A DNA stretch of 64,000 bases from WHTK01 sp965197795 (GTDB lineage: Bacteria; Chloroflexota; Dehalococcoidia; DSTF01; WHTK01): assembly GCA_965197795.1 (NCBI GenBank), contig OZ240228.1:186001-250000 (forward strand). The letters run 5' to 3'. A model generated the notes under the pieces. The model saw only the letters and a list, made by a program, of their open reading frames with translations, was not told the origin of the DNA and ran no database searches. How positions within the stretch are numbered: position 1 is the first letter of the stretch; each line of letters starts with the position of its first letter. Shown piece after piece: positions 1 through 9,619 of this stretch. Both the position numbers and the translations under genes were made by a program.

Positions 1-316
1 CGTCGATGCTCACGGGCGTGGCGATCATGGCGTCGTATGTCTTCTGGTACGCCATGCGGTTGTACGACGCCCAGGCGCCCTCGATGACGGCGGCCCACAT
101 GATGTAGGCGGCCATAATCCCGGGCGTTAGGAACTGGATGTAGTCCTGGCCGCTCTCCAGCTCCACGAAGTGGCCCAAGCCGAGCCCGACGCCGAGAATG
201 ACGACGAGCGGCTCGAATACCGGCCAGGCCAGTTCAGGCCCCCACATGTGCCGAAACACGTCGTTGTTGCGCTGCCAGACCTTGACCGTGCGGTATGAGA
301 CGTCGACGGCCATCAT
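1..316 (-). CDS. ABC-2 type transporter permease, NodJ/DrrB-like (partial, runs off left edge)
   Basis: The reverse strand is open from an ATG at 316 to the window edge, giving about 105 residues. They begin MMAVDVSYRTVKVWQRN and continue into a hydrophobic stretch (PLVVILGVGLGLGH) and an FLTPGIMAAYIMW segment, which is typical of ABC-2 exporter permeases of the NodJ/DrrB type. Its start overlaps the stop of the ATPase gene upstream (ATGA at 316-313), so the two are translationally coupled and should form one exporter in the cytoplasmic membrane. Substrate is unknown; this family moves drugs, lipids or polysaccharides outward. The rest of the protein lies outside the window. Confidence 0.85.
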   Translation of the reverse strand, partial: MMAVDVSYRTVKVWQRNNDVFRHMWGPELAWPVFEPLVVILGVGLGLGHFVELESGQDYIQFLTPGIMAAYIMWAAVIEGAWASYNRMAYQKTYDAMIATPVSID

Positions 317-1251
317 TCGCTCAGCTCTCTTCCCGTCAGGCGCAGGAAGACGTCCTCGAGTGACGCTTTGCGTAGCACAACAGCGCCATGCTCACTCAAG
401 GAGCGGAGGTCCAGCCGCGAGGCACGCCGACCGTCGCGTTCGAAGATATAGGCGACGTCCTGCGTCTCCTCGATTTCATAGTCTCCTGCCAGGGCGGATA
501 CGGCCGCCAAGGTCTCCTCGCGCTGCGCATCCTCCAGATGCACCTCGACGACTTCACTACCGATGATGCGTTCAACGAGCTCCGCAGGAGCACCGCGTTC
601 GATGATCCCGCTGTCGTCCATGATGATGACACGGTCGCAAAGCTGAGCTGCCTCTTCCATGTAGTGCGTCGTCAGCAGCATTGTGATGCCTTCCCGCTTT
701 AGCTGGCGCAGCTTTTGCCAGGTCAGCTGGCGTGCCTGCGGGTCGAGGCCTGTCGTGGGCTCGTCGAGGACGAGGAGCTCGGGATTGCTCATGAGCGCCC
801 GCGCCACCGTCAGGCGTCGCTTCATGCCGCCGGAGAGGTTGTCGATCTTCTCGTGCGCCTTCTCGCTGAGAGCCATCAGCTCCAACACCTCCTGGGCCCG
901 TCTGGCGGCTTGAGCGGACGGCACGTCGAAGTAGCGGGCGTAGGCGCGCAGGTTCTCGATCGCGGTGAGGTCCGTGTCCAGGTTGTCGTCTTGCGGCACC
1001 ACGCCGAGGCGCGCTTTGATACGCCGTGCGTCGGTTCGAGGGTCCATGCCGAGGACTCGAAGCGTCCCGGAGGTGATCGGCGAGACGCAGCAGATCATCC
1101 GGATCGTGCTGCTCTTGCCGGCGCCGTTCGGGCCCAGGAGGCCGAAGCACTCCCCGGCCTCGACCTCGAAGTCGATGCTGTCGACGGCTACCAGATTTCC
1201 GAAGCGCTTGGTCAGGCCACGCGCTTCTATGAGCACTTGTGACTGCATCAC
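313..1251 (-). CDS. ABC transporter ATP-binding protein, NodI/DrrA-like
   Basis: A 312-residue ATPase subunit of an ABC-2 exporter. Visible motifs in order are Walker A (LLGPNGAGKSST, about residues 37-48), the Q-loop region, the signature LSGGMKRRL (about 139-147), Walker B (LLVLDEPTTGLDP) and the switch His (LLTTHYMEEA). A C-terminal extension of about 90 residues after the nucleotide domain is usual for the DrrA/NodI group. Its stop overlaps the start of the permease gene. Starts MMQSQ or MQSQ are both possible. Confidence 0.92.
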   Translation of the reverse strand: MMQSQVLIEARGLTKRFGNLVAVDSIDFEVEAGECFGLLGPNGAGKSSTIRMICCVSPITSGTLRVLGMDPRTDARRIKARLGVVPQDDNLDTDLTAIENLRAYARYFDVPSAQAARRAQEVLELMALSEKAHEKIDNLSGGMKRRLTVARALMSNPELLVLDEPTTGLDPQARQLTWQKLRQLKREGITMLLTTHYMEEAAQLCDRVIIMDDSGIIERGAPAELVERIIGSEVVEVHLEDAQREETLAAVSALAGDYEIEETQDVAYIFERDGRRASRLDLRSLSEHGAVVLRKASLEDVFLRLTGRELSE

Positions 1252-1441
1252 GTAGACACCCTATCTCCAGCGACGCCTCAGCATCCCGGAGCAACAATAG
1301 ACAACAGTAGAAATGAAGGCGCGGTTGCTAGCCAGCCTTAAGCATCGTCGGAGCCTTTGCGTGGTACATTTTCGACTGTTATCCCGCCGACATCGTCCCG
1401 TACGAAGTTTATCGCTTCACCGACTCAACGCAGGAGACCTG

Positions 1442-2554
1442 ATGAAAGCTGCCGTCTTTGAGCGCGTAGGAAGTCCTCTGGTGATAGAGGATATACCCGC
1501 GCCGAAACCTCGCCAAGGAGAGGTCATGATGAAGGTGGCCGCCTGCGGCGTCTGCCACAGCGACCTCCACGTCATCAAGGGCGAGCTGCCCTATCCGACC
1601 CCCACCGTGCTCGGCCACGAGACCTCCGGCATCGTGATCGATGTCGCGCCTGATGTGGTCAACGTCAAGCCGGGCGACCGCGTCGTGAGCACGTTCATCC
1701 TGCCCTGCGGACGCTGCCCTGGCTGCGCCCGAGGCCGCGACGACCTCTGCGAGAACTTCTTCACTGTGCATCGCGCCAAGGGCGTTTTCTACGACGGCGA
1801 GACGCGCCTGCACCGCGCCGACGGCACGCCTCTGGCGATGTACAGCATGAGCGGCCTGGCCGAGTACTGCGTCGCGCCCGCCACCGCGGTCTTCCCGCTG
1901 CCGCCCGAGATCTCCCTGCAGGGAGCCTGCATCCTGGGCTGCGCCGTCCCGACCGCCTACAGCGCCGTGCGTCACCAGGGCGAGGTGCGCCCCGGTCAGA
2001 CGGTGGCGGTGGTCGGCGCCGGCGGCGTCGGCTCTAACATCATCCAGATGGCAGCCGCGTTTGGCGCCGCGGAGGTGATCGCCGTTGATATTCGCGAGGA
2101 CAAGCTCGCCGCGGCACGGCGCCTCGGCGCGACCCAGGGCGTCAACGGCCTCGACGGCGATCCCGCGGCCGCGATTCGCGAACTGACCGGCGGCAAGGGT
2201 GTCGACGTCGCCTTCGAGGCGCTGGGGCGACCCGAGACAGTGACCACCGCCTTCGATGCGGTGCGTGAGGGCGGCCGGGTCGTCGTCGTCGGCCTGGCGC
2301 CGCCGTCCGTCGCCGTGCCGATCGAGATCACGCGCCTGGTACGCCGCAGCGTCGCGATGTACGGCAGCTTCGGCGCCCGCATGCGCAGCGACGTGCCGGA
2401 GGTCGTCAAGCTGGTCGCTCGCGGCGAGGTCAGCACGGAGCAGCTGGTCACGCAGCGCTTCACGCTAGACACGGCCGGGGAGGCGTACGACGCACTGAGC
2501 CGCGGCGAGGTCACCGGCCGTGCCATCGTGGTCGTCGACGAGGCGGCCAGGTAG
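1442..2554 (+). CDS. Zinc-dependent alcohol dehydrogenase (MDR superfamily)
   Basis: A 370-residue medium-chain dehydrogenase. The catalytic zinc site is seen as CGVCHSDLH and GHETSG near the N-terminus. The structural zinc is bound by the CGRCPGCARGRDDLC cluster, and the NAD(P)-binding Rossmann turn is GAGGVGSN. The start at 1442 (MKAAVFERVG) is preceded by AGGAGA; the reading frame is open further upstream but that part looks non-coding. It oxidises alcohols or reduces aldehydes with NAD(P)H; the exact substrate cannot be told. It is followed after 4 bases by a lipoprotein gene on the same strand. Confidence 0.92.
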   Translation: MKAAVFERVGSPLVIEDIPAPKPRQGEVMMKVAACGVCHSDLHVIKGELPYPTPTVLGHETSGIVIDVAPDVVNVKPGDRVVSTFILPCGRCPGCARGRDDLCENFFTVHRAKGVFYDGETRLHRADGTPLAMYSMSGLAEYCVAPATAVFPLPPEISLQGACILGCAVPTAYSAVRHQGEVRPGQTVAVVGAGGVGSNIIQMAAAFGAAEVIAVDIREDKLAAARRLGATQGVNGLDGDPAAAIRELTGGKGVDVAFEALGRPETVTTAFDAVREGGRVVVVGLAPPSVAVPIEITRLVRRSVAMYGSFGARMRSDVPEVVKLVARGEVSTEQLVTQRFTLDTAGEAYDALSRGEVTGRAIVVVDEAAR

Positions 2555-2558
2555 CGGA

Positions 2559-3240
2559 ATGAGGCAACTTTCGGCGGTTTCAGCCTGCGTTCTTCTGCTC
2601 GTGGCCGCTGCGTGCGGCGGGGATAGCGAATCGTCCTCGGATGAGACGCCTTCAGGATCAACCTCGACGCCGATCTTGGAGAGTCCGGGGTCGCCGGTCG
2701 CGGTCTCGGCTGAGAATCTCGAGATAGCCTTATTGCGGCTGAGGACTTGCCGGCAGGCTGGGACATGCCTGAAGGAAGTACCGAAGACGATGACGGGACG
2801 TGCGGACTAAATCTCAAGACAGACTTCCAGATCACAGCATCCGCATCACGACTGTTCCCCAGGGCGAGACAGGGCCATTCCTCGTCCAGGAGATTGTTCT
2901 CTATGCTCCTGGCGAGGCTGAGGCAGCGTTCACAGCGTTGCAGAGACTGCTGGAGACCTGCACCGAGGACATCGATGTGGATGAGTTCGGCGCCGAAACG
3001 GTTTCTGACCTCCGCCCAATCGTGTTTCCTGGTTTCGGCGACGGAACCGTCGCTCTGAGGATCGAAGGTCGCGAGCCAAACGTAGTGGGTCTCACTCAAG
3101 CGAACTTCGTCATCATCAGGCGGGATGCAGTCCTACTCATCGTGGCTCACCTCTCATTTGGTGACGGTGGGCCTGATGTTGCTGAAACGGCAGTGTTCAC
3201 AGAAGCCGCCTATTCCCGACTGGAAGCGGTTCTGCGTTAG
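2559..3240 (+). pseudogene. Secreted lipoprotein, broken by two frameshifts
   Basis: The first frame starts MRQLSAVSACVLLLVAAACGG, a clear lipoprotein signal with lipobox Cys, and runs to 2810. Around 2740 the coding signal moves to a second frame (DLPAGWDMPEGSTEDDDGTC). Around 2830 it moves to a third frame, which reads on as VPQGETGPFLVQEIVLYAPG to the stop at 3240. Both shifts are equivalent to losing one base. Together the parts describe a lipoprotein of about 227 residues with a low-complexity Ser/Thr linker and a globular domain of unknown function. I cannot tell real inactivation from sequence error. Confidence 0.7.
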
Positions 3241-3305
3241 CCGGGCCCAAGATCGATTGTGCTAGCCTTGCCGAGGTGCTGGAATTCGTCTCCGAGAGGT
3301 ACAAG

Positions 3306-4139
3306 ATGGCTACGACGACTGCTGAAGACAGGCTCCTGGAGCAGGTGCTGGAGACCTTCCAGCAAAGCTCGAACCCGCGGCTGCGCGAGGTCACCGAGGC
3401 CGCGATCCGTCACATGCACGCCTTCGTGCGCGAGGTCAACCTGACGCATGAGGAGTGGATGGTCGCTATCCAGTTCCTCACCGCCGTTGGCCAGAAGTGC
3501 GACGACGTGCGGCAGGAGTTCATCCTGCTCTCAGACGTGACCGGCACGTCCAGCCTGGTCGAGATGCTCAACTACGAGGGCGCTGCCGGCTCCACCGAGG
3601 CCACGGTGCTCGGTCCGTTCTATCAGAGCGGCTCGCCGAGGCGTCAGAACGGCGACTCGATTATCGAGACGGACCACGGCGGCCCGCGCTTCCACTTCTC
3701 CGGCGTGGTGCGCTCTCTCGACGGCAGGCCGATCGCCGGGGCCGAGGTGGACGTGTGGCAGACGTCCAGCAACGCGCTGTATCCGCAGCAGGACCCAGGG
3801 CAGGACGCCAACAACCTGCGCGGCCTCTTCAGCACCGACGCGGAGGGCCGTTACGACTTCATCTCCGTGCGTCCGGTCGACTACCCGGTGCCGACGGATG
3901 GCCCGGTCGGCGGGTTCCTCACCGCGTCGGGCCGTCACCCGATGCGCGCCGCGCACACGCACTTGATCGTGCGAGCCGAGGGCTACCACCCGGTGACCAC
4001 GCACCTGTTCGACTCGGAGTCGAAGTACCTCGACTCCGACGCCGTCTTTGGCGTGCGCGATTCGCTCATCCTCGACTTCGAACCGGACGGCGCCGGCCTC
4101 AAGGCGACTTTCGACATCAAGCTGACGCCAAAGACGTAA
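3306..4139 (+). CDS. Intradiol ring-cleavage dioxygenase (hydroxyquinol/catechol 1,2-dioxygenase type)
   Basis: A 277-residue enzyme that would open a catechol or hydroxyquinol ring between the hydroxyls using Fe(III). An N-terminal helical domain (HAFVREVNLTHEEW) is followed by the marker LGPFYQSG. Further on are AGAEVDVWQTSSNALY with a Tyr ligand, the second Tyr in GRYDF, and two His ligands in HTHLIVRAEGYHPV. The length and the N-terminal dimerisation domain fit the hydroxyquinol/chlorocatechol group. The start at 3306 follows GAGAGG; an in-frame ATG at 3276 is less likely. It stands alone between a lipoprotein and a cupin, so the pathway partners are not seen. Confidence 0.9.
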   Translation: MATTTAEDRLLEQVLETFQQSSNPRLREVTEAAIRHMHAFVREVNLTHEEWMVAIQFLTAVGQKCDDVRQEFILLSDVTGTSSLVEMLNYEGAAGSTEATVLGPFYQSGSPRRQNGDSIIETDHGGPRFHFSGVVRSLDGRPIAGAEVDVWQTSSNALYPQQDPGQDANNLRGLFSTDAEGRYDFISVRPVDYPVPTDGPVGGFLTASGRHPMRAAHTHLIVRAEGYHPVTTHLFDSESKYLDSDAVFGVRDSLILDFEPDGAGLKATFDIKLTPKT

Positions 4140-4156
4140 AGCAGAGCAGAAGAGAA

Positions 4157-4181
4157 AGAGGGAGGCAGAAGACCTCCCTCT
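4157..4181 (+). terminator. Hairpin downstream of the intradiol dioxygenase
   Basis: A perfect 9-bp stem (AGAGGGAGG with CCTCCCTCT) and a 7-base loop lie 17 bases after the dioxygenase stop. There is no clear T-run, so it may be a weak terminator or an mRNA end stabiliser. Confidence 0.5.
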
Positions 4182-4348
4182 CTCTGGCTTGGCCGAGGTG
4201 GACGGTACTATCCTCGGCCTGTTGAGTGAGAGACCGATAGGTCCCTCTTCTTCATAGACGCTCCGTTGGTGCATCTGGTTCCTGGCTTGCGATCGCATGG
4301 CCTCGGGCATACAGTCAGGCCGTCGCTTCGTAGTCACGGGAGGTCCGT

Positions 4349-4921
4349 ATGGCCGAGACTTACAGCATGCAGGCGTTCATCAAGGACGCGCGCGAGATCA
4401 TCGACAAGCGCCTCAGCGAGGAGAAGACGCTGGCGCTCCTCGCCTCGCCGCTCGAACGGATCATCGCCCGGACCGACTGCCTCGCCGAGGTTTCGCCTGA
4501 TAACACGCCGGACCCGGACAAGGGCTTCCCGATCTATCGCGCTGACGACCTCAGCATCCTTTGCGTCGTGTGGCAGCCGGAAGCCGGCACGCCGATTCAT
4601 AACCACAACGGTTGGGCCATGGAAGGCATCGTCCGCGGCATGGAGCGCAACCGTAACTTCGCCCGCCTCGATGACGCCTCGCAGCCCTGGAAGGCCGAGC
4701 TCGAAGAGGTCGAGCCCAGCATCGTCAAGACCGGGGAAACGACCTGCCTCGACCTGCCGCCGAACGATATCCATGCGGTCGAGATCCTGGGTGGCAAGAC
4801 GCTGGCGATCCACGTCTACGGCAACGACCTGGCCAAGCAATGGCGTTACCAGTTCGATCTCGAAACCGGCGAGGTCAAGCCCTTCATCAGCGGCACCAGG
4901 GTTCGTACGCCGGCGCGGTAG
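4349..4921 (+). CDS. Cupin protein, cysteine dioxygenase-like
   Basis: A 190-residue protein with a metal-binding cupin motif: HNHNGWAMEGIVRG supplies two His and a Glu, and NDIHAVEILGG supplies the third His. The layout resembles the cysteine dioxygenase/3-mercaptopropionate dioxygenase (thiol dioxygenase) family, which adds O2 to a thiol. The substrate is not settled by the sequence. It starts 15 bases after a GGGAGG-like site and lies upstream of a HAD dehalogenase on the same strand with a 76-base gap. Confidence 0.75.
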   Translation: MAETYSMQAFIKDAREIIDKRLSEEKTLALLASPLERIIARTDCLAEVSPDNTPDPDKGFPIYRADDLSILCVVWQPEAGTPIHNHNGWAMEGIVRGMERNRNFARLDDASQPWKAELEEVEPSIVKTGETTCLDLPPNDIHAVEILGGKTLAIHVYGNDLAKQWRYQFDLETGEVKPFISGTRVRTPAR

Positions 4922-4997
4922 CCGTTTCGCCTGACTTCATTTCGAGCCACGGCGAAGCAATCTCGCGTGAATCGCCGGCGAAGCTTCTGAGGGAAGC

Positions 4998-5726
4998 ATG
5001 GCATCCGATTTCGACCCGATGGCCGTCAAAGCCATGGTGTTCGACACCTTCGGCACCGTGGTCGACTGGCGCGGCAGCATCATCGCCGAAGGCGAGTTGT
5101 ACTGGAAGCCTCAGAAGGGGATGGACGTCGACTGGCCCGCCTTCGCGGACGTCTGGCGAAGCAAGTACCGCCCGTTCATGAACAAAGTCCGCAACGGCGA
5201 ACTGCCGTGGACGAAGCTCGATGACCTGCACCGCATGGCGCTGGACCAGAACCTCGAAGAATTCAACGTCACGAGCCTCCGGGAGGCAGACAAGCAACGC
5301 CTCAATTTCGTTTGGCACCGCCTCAACGCTTGGCCCGACGCGCCCTCCGGGCTGGCACGCCTGGGGAGCCGCTACGTCATCGCGCCCTTGTCCAATGGCA
5401 ACCTGTCGCTGTTGACGGAGATGGCCAAGTTCGCCGGCCTGCCGTGGGACTGCGTCCTGGGCGCCGACCTGTTCCACCACTACAAGCCGGATCGGGAAAC
5501 CTACCTCGGCGCTGCCGCGATCCTCGGCCTCGAGCCGGCGCAGGTGATGATGACCGCCGCGCCCGTAAATGATCTCAAGGCGGCGAGAGACCTGGGCCTG
5601 CGTACGGCCTATGTCTCCCGGCCCCTGGAAGGCGGCCCCGGCGGCGAGAGCGCTCGCCCGGCGGACGGCGACTTCGATATCGTGGCGGACGACTTTCGCG
5701 ACATGGCGGCGAAGCTGGGGATGTGA
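4998..5726 (+). CDS. Haloacid dehalogenase type II-like HAD hydrolase
   Basis: A 242-residue HAD protein. Motif I is VFDTFGTVVDWR, whose first Asp is the nucleophile. Motif II is APLSNGN, the Lys of motif III is in HHYKPDRETY, and the acidic C-terminal motif is AAPVNDLKAARDLGLRTAYV. This pattern (DTFGT-VDWR and Y-S/N-N) is that of L-2-haloacid dehalogenases rather than phosphatases. The start is preceded by GAGGGAAGC. It converts 2-haloacids to 2-hydroxyacids if the assignment is right. Confidence 0.88.
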   Translation: MASDFDPMAVKAMVFDTFGTVVDWRGSIIAEGELYWKPQKGMDVDWPAFADVWRSKYRPFMNKVRNGELPWTKLDDLHRMALDQNLEEFNVTSLREADKQRLNFVWHRLNAWPDAPSGLARLGSRYVIAPLSNGNLSLLTEMAKFAGLPWDCVLGADLFHHYKPDRETYLGAAAILGLEPAQVMMTAAPVNDLKAARDLGLRTAYVSRPLEGGPGGESARPADGDFDIVADDFRDMAAKLGM

Positions 5727-5881
5727 TGTCATTTCTGAGGCGTAAGCCGAAGAATCGGGGCGCGGCGCGTAGAAAGTCGGTTCGTCTGGCAGTAAGCACA
5801 CCGACGTAGGAGGCCGGACGGTTGGTTCTGGGAGAACGGGCTGCTTGGTCCTTCGGCTGCTGGCGCGGCTCAGGAGGACAA

Positions 5882-6976
5882 TTAGAAACGGATCACGACG
5901 ATCTGGTCGACCGCCGACTCCGGCGACCAGATCTCGCCTTCGCGTCCCAGGATCTGGCGCACGTTGCCGCCGGGGTGCGGCAGCTCGAAGGTGAGGAACG
6001 TCTCGGTCTCGGGGTCGAAGCGATGGATCGCGTTGCCGCCGAAGTCTGAGAGCCAGACCGCATCCAGCTCATCGACGTAGACGGCGTAGGCGCTGGGGTT
6101 GACGCCCGGCAGCGGCCACGTCTGCCAGGAGTCGTCCGTTGGGTCGTATACGGAGACCTGACCGGCGTTCCATTCGCTGACCCAGATGCGGCCTTGCGAG
6201 TTGGACCAGACGCGTCGCGCGCCCTGGTTGGGCGTCGGCGGCTCGATGACAGTCGCTTCTCCGGTTTCGATGTCGATGTGGCCCATGTAGCTTCCGGCGA
6301 GCGAGGCGTAGTAAATGTCGCCGTTGGGCGTCGAGGTGATGCCGTAGGGTCCTCGGCCCTCGGCAGCGTCATAGACCTGCATATCGCCCGTTACGGGATC
6401 GACGCTGCCGTAAACGCCGTTCTGTCCGGTGTACCACAGCACGTCGTTGCGATCGAAGGCTGCCGTGTTGAGGTTGACATTGCCGCGTTCGGCGGGCAGG
6501 TCGAAGAACGTGATCTCATCTGTTTCCGGGTCGACCCGGACGATGGCGTTGAGCCCGCCGTCGGTGATCCACGGCGCGCCGTCCGGCCCGACGATGACGC
6601 CGTGCGGCCGCGAGCCGGCCCCGAGCGGGATCTCGCGGACATCGCCGGTTGCCGGGTCCAGCCAACCCAGCTTGCCGCTGCCCTGCGCCGTGTACCAGAC
6701 GCCGCCGTCGACGGCGGGCGCGACGTCGTGCGGCCGCGATCCGGCCGGGACGGGATAAGCTTGCATGACGAAGTCGGCGACGCCCAGCGGTCTTGCTGCG
6801 GCGCCTTCTGTCGGTGCCGGCGCAGGTGTCTCGCTGGCTTGCGTCGCCGGCGGCGGCGCTGTATCAACCGGCGTTTGGGTGTTGGTTGCCGCCTGCCCCG
6901 GTTCGTCACGGCCGGAGCAGGCAACGAGCAGGAACAGGAACAGCGCCGCCATGACGAGGCATCGTTTGCTGTTCAT
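5882..6976 (-). CDS. Virginiamycin B lyase-like beta-propeller lipoprotein
   Basis: A 364-residue exported protein with a lipobox at residues 17-20 (LVAC), a Pro/Ala/Thr-rich linker to about residue 60, and then repeated propeller blades. The blades repeat W-(Y/I/V)-T and IxRxDPxT patterns, for example VWYTAQGSGKLGWLDPATGD and LWYTGQNGVYGSVDPVTGD. The family (Vgb, streptogramin lyase, SMP-30-like) includes both true antibiotic lyases and many proteins of unknown role. I would not infer antibiotic resistance from this alone. It is convergent with the HAD gene. Confidence 0.82.
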   Translation of the reverse strand: MNSKRCLVMAALFLFLLVACSGRDEPGQAATNTQTPVDTAPPPATQASETPAPAPTEGAAARPLGVADFVMQAYPVPAGSRPHDVAPAVDGGVWYTAQGSGKLGWLDPATGDVREIPLGAGSRPHGVIVGPDGAPWITDGGLNAIVRVDPETDEITFFDLPAERGNVNLNTAAFDRNDVLWYTGQNGVYGSVDPVTGDMQVYDAAEGRGPYGITSTPNGDIYYASLAGSYMGHIDIETGEATVIEPPTPNQGARRVWSNSQGRIWVSEWNAGQVSVYDPTDDSWQTWPLPGVNPSAYAVYVDELDAVWLSDFGGNAIHRFDPETETFLTFELPHPGGNVRQILGREGEIWSPESAVDQIVVIRF

Positions 6977-7118
6977 CGCTACAGATCAGGATACGCGCCC
7001 GGCGGATGCGGTGGATGGACGCCTTGACCCAGAGTCCGTAGACACGTCGATCGCGGCTTGGGAGGTTAGGGCCGGCGCGGACCAGGGACTTGTGGCTACG
7101 GCCGACAGCGGCAGTGCG

Positions 7119-7520
7119 TCAGGATTGTTGGATGAAGGTCTCGCAGTTTTGGTCGACGTTTTTGTCACCGTCGGTACCGGAAAGCGCTACATCGGTACCG
7201 AGGCCACAGTCGATGTCGTCCTTAAAGTCGCCGGTCAGGACGCAGTCATCGCCATCGCCGGCGTCGACGATGTCTCTGCCCGCGCTGCCCGTGATCAGCT
7301 CATTAGCAGCGGTACCGTTGATCGAGCCGCTACCGGTGATCTTGGCCGTGAGGTTAAGCGCGGCGCATTCGACAGGCTTCAAGTCGTTAGGAGTGATCGT
7401 GGAGATGTGATCGGCGGCGTTGGTGACGGGTACCGTGTTGGACGCCGTAAGTGCGCTCACGCCGGTGCCTATCAGCACCGCGAGCAGGAACAGCAGGCTA
7501 AGCCGCCGCAGGCCGTGCAT
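7119..7520 (-). CDS. Small secreted protein with RTX-like Ca-binding repeats and a SipW-type leader
   Basis: 133 residues. The leader MHGLRRLSLLFLLAVLIGTG is followed by VSALTASNTVP, closely matching the AFTAANTVP segment of the secreted protein at 9280-9619; this is the expected cleavage zone for the SipW-like peptidase next door. The mature part has haemolysin-type calcium-binding repeats (GRDIVDAGDGDDCVLTG and a related repeat after it) and several Cys. Its start overlaps the end of the DUF5305 region by 23 bases, so it is coupled to the peptidase. Probably a cell-surface or matrix protein. Confidence 0.7.
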   Translation of the reverse strand: MHGLRRLSLLFLLAVLIGTGVSALTASNTVPVTNAADHISTITPNDLKPVECAALNLTAKITGSGSINGTAANELITGSAGRDIVDAGDGDDCVLTGDFKDDIDCGLGTDVALSGTDGDKNVDQNCETFIQQS

Positions 7521-9226
7521 CGTCGCCCTCTGCGTCGCTTACCGTGAGACGGTCTTCGGTTTGATAGCTATAGACGGCGCTGCCGTCGTGAAGGAAGTAG
7601 GTGTGCTGTTGACCGCTCTGGCTGTGGAGTATGGTCAGCTCCAGCTTTTCGGCCATCCGTACGAGGCTCTTCATGTTGGCCGTTTGGAAGTGAGTACCTT
7701 GAATCGACAGTGCGAAGTACTCCACATCTACTAGCATGGGGCCGTAGGTACGCTTGATCCTGACGGACTCGTTGAGTACGGGATTGCGTCTCGCCAGGGT
7801 CACGAGAAGCGCCACGCAGGGCGAAATGAGGACCGCGGCCACCCAACCGAGATTTCGAGCGCGCTGGCGCTGATACTGAGGCTGAGAAAGCCTAGATTGT
7901 TGGTCAGGACGCGCTCGGCTTCGATCTCACCTCGATCGACCTGCGTGAATTGCTCCGGCGAGCTGATGATTACCCGTCCGTCTGCCGAAGGCAGAATTTG
8001 CAGCGCATCGAGCAGGAAATAGACGGTTGGCGGCGATTGGATGGGATCGCAGCAAGGCTGGCCCGCGACCGTGCCGTTGACAGCCATGTTCGCGTGGATG
8101 CTGAGCAGGTAGGTTTCGCGCGGGATGCCGGTGAACGTCTTGAAGTCTTCGATCAGTTGATCGAGCAGCGCCAGGTCGATTGAGCCCTCCAGTCTCAGCT
8201 CGTTCCATCGAACTCGGTTTCGGGCCCGAGAGCGAACGCACGTTTCCAGCCGCTCTCCTCGCTGACCTCCATGACGAGTTGACCGGTTCCGGACATGAAA
8301 TGCGGGACTACGGCTGAAAACTCATAGTCGAAGTAGACGTCGAAGCTATCCACGAGGCGCCTGAAGATGGGCTCTCCGGTCATGAGCGGAGGTTCTATGT
8401 AGACCGGATCCGGGCTGACGTTGGCTGAGTAGGCGAATTCGCTGGACTGCTGGTAGATCGAGCGCGTGGTCTCCGACTGCGTCTTGGGCTGGGTAAGCGC
8501 GAACGCACCTAGAAGCAGGATTGGTACCAACCCTGCCACGAGGCCTATGAGAAGCATTTCGAAGCGATTCTTGCGGTCAGAAGTGCCTGGCGGCGCGCGC
8601 GTAGATTCGGGACCCGTGTTCTCCTCTTCGCTTGCAGACGATCGCAGAGAGCTGAGGAACATACGCTGCGATCGCAAGAAGATGCGAAGCTCACTGAGAG
8701 GCCCGGTGGGTTCCGCCTTTCTCCTGGCCCCATCAGGGCCCCGCATGCGGCGACGCTTTCGAATCACGAAGAGGCCACCGAAACTGATGAGACTGCCGAC
8801 GCAGAGCAGCAGGGCAGCGTTTATGGGCCGGCTGGCCCATATCAGATAGGTCTCGGCCTTGGGGATGTGGGTGAACGGCACGCCTAGCACGTCGTCTCGA
8901 GTCGGCTGGTACTCATCGATCCATGGGTTGTTGTCACCCTGAGTCGTGAATATGCCGGGGCCGCGCTCGATGACCCGGTGCATGACTGTGACGTCGAGCA
9001 GATCGCTGCGATAGGCGATGATGTCGCCGACGTCGTAGTCGTCGGCAGAACGGGCCAGCACGAGGTCGCCGGCGGTGAACACCGGCTCCATGCTCTGACC
9101 TTCAACGACTAGGTATGAGACCTTGCCACCCAGCGCGGTTGGCGCCAGCTGAAGCCATGCGTAGAGAAGGGCAGCCAGCAAGCCGATTACCAGCAAGGTC
9201 GTTTTGGGGCGAAATTTCGTCAGCAT
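7498..9226 (-). pseudogene. SipW-like signal peptidase I joined to a DUF5305 region, two frameshifts
   Basis: The first frame (9226 to 8195) encodes an ER/archaeal-type signal peptidase. A TM helix is followed by VEGQSMEPVF with the catalytic Ser, GDIIAYRS, and VMHRVIE, where His replaces the Lys of ordinary bacterial enzymes, as in B. subtilis SipW. A second TM (LLLCVGSLISFGGLFVI), an Arg-rich linker, a third TM and the beginning of a DUF5305 domain follow. Near 8205 the reading moves to a frame continuing NELRLEGSIDLALLDQLIED. Near 7850 it moves to the frame starting VAAVLISPCVALLVTL, ending at 7498. Both shifts equal one missing base. Repaired, it is about 576 residues. It would process the small secreted proteins around it. 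Confidence 0.72.
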
Positions 9227-9279
9227 GCTCAGTTCTTGTCGCGCGAAGACTGCGCGCTCTCCGCCAGCTCCTCCTTTCT

Positions 9280-9619
9280 CTAGTCAGCGATCACCACACG
9301 GAGTTCGTCGGCCGTGGCCACCGTTGCCTGCGGTGAGGTCCGTTACACAGGTGAGGGCGGTGGTTACGTTCGTGCAGCTGTACCAGGTAGAACCTGCCGC
9401 GACGAGTTTGATCTCCATGTCGGCGCCGGCTGAGGGAGCAACGTCCACGTCGAAAGTCACGGAGTCGATGTTCGAGGGGTTGGCGGCATTGAGGTTGTAG
9501 TTCACGTTGCTGACCGCATAGCCAGAAATCGCGCCGGTGCCATCACGCGCTTTGGAGGCAGGCACGGTGTTGGCGGCAGTGAACGCGTAGGCCGTGAAGG
9601 TGAGCAGCAGCGTCAGCAC
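9280..9619 (-). pseudogene. Small secreted TasA/camelysin-like protein, frameshift near the C-terminus
   Basis: The hydrophobic leader ends in TAYAFTAANTVPASKARDG, followed by a compact domain with VTFDVDVAPSAGADMEIKL and a Cys pair (WYSC, LTC). The listed frame stops at 9284 with an unnatural end. Shifting one base near 9330 gives ATVATADELRVVIAD and a TAG at 9280, which aligns with the ending DELQVIIVD of the related copy at 9890. The start is uncertain: the frame is open upstream of the GTG at 9619 and a GGAGGT site lies further up. It sits 53 bases before the SipW-like peptidase on the same strand and is its likely substrate. Confidence 0.65.

Noticed and set aside
2559..3240. Selenocysteine or programmed frameshifting as the cause of the broken lipoprotein and other genes
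   Set aside because: The breaks change frame rather than meeting a TGA in frame, and no slippery sequence or shared hairpin is seen at them.
5882..6976. Streptogramin resistance determinant
   Set aside because: The propeller resembles Vgb but the lyase active-site residues cannot be verified, and most environmental relatives are not resistance enzymes.
7498..7842. Independent small gene at the end of the DUF5305 region
   Set aside because: Its sequence continues the DUF5305 domain after a one-base shift and has no start site of its own.
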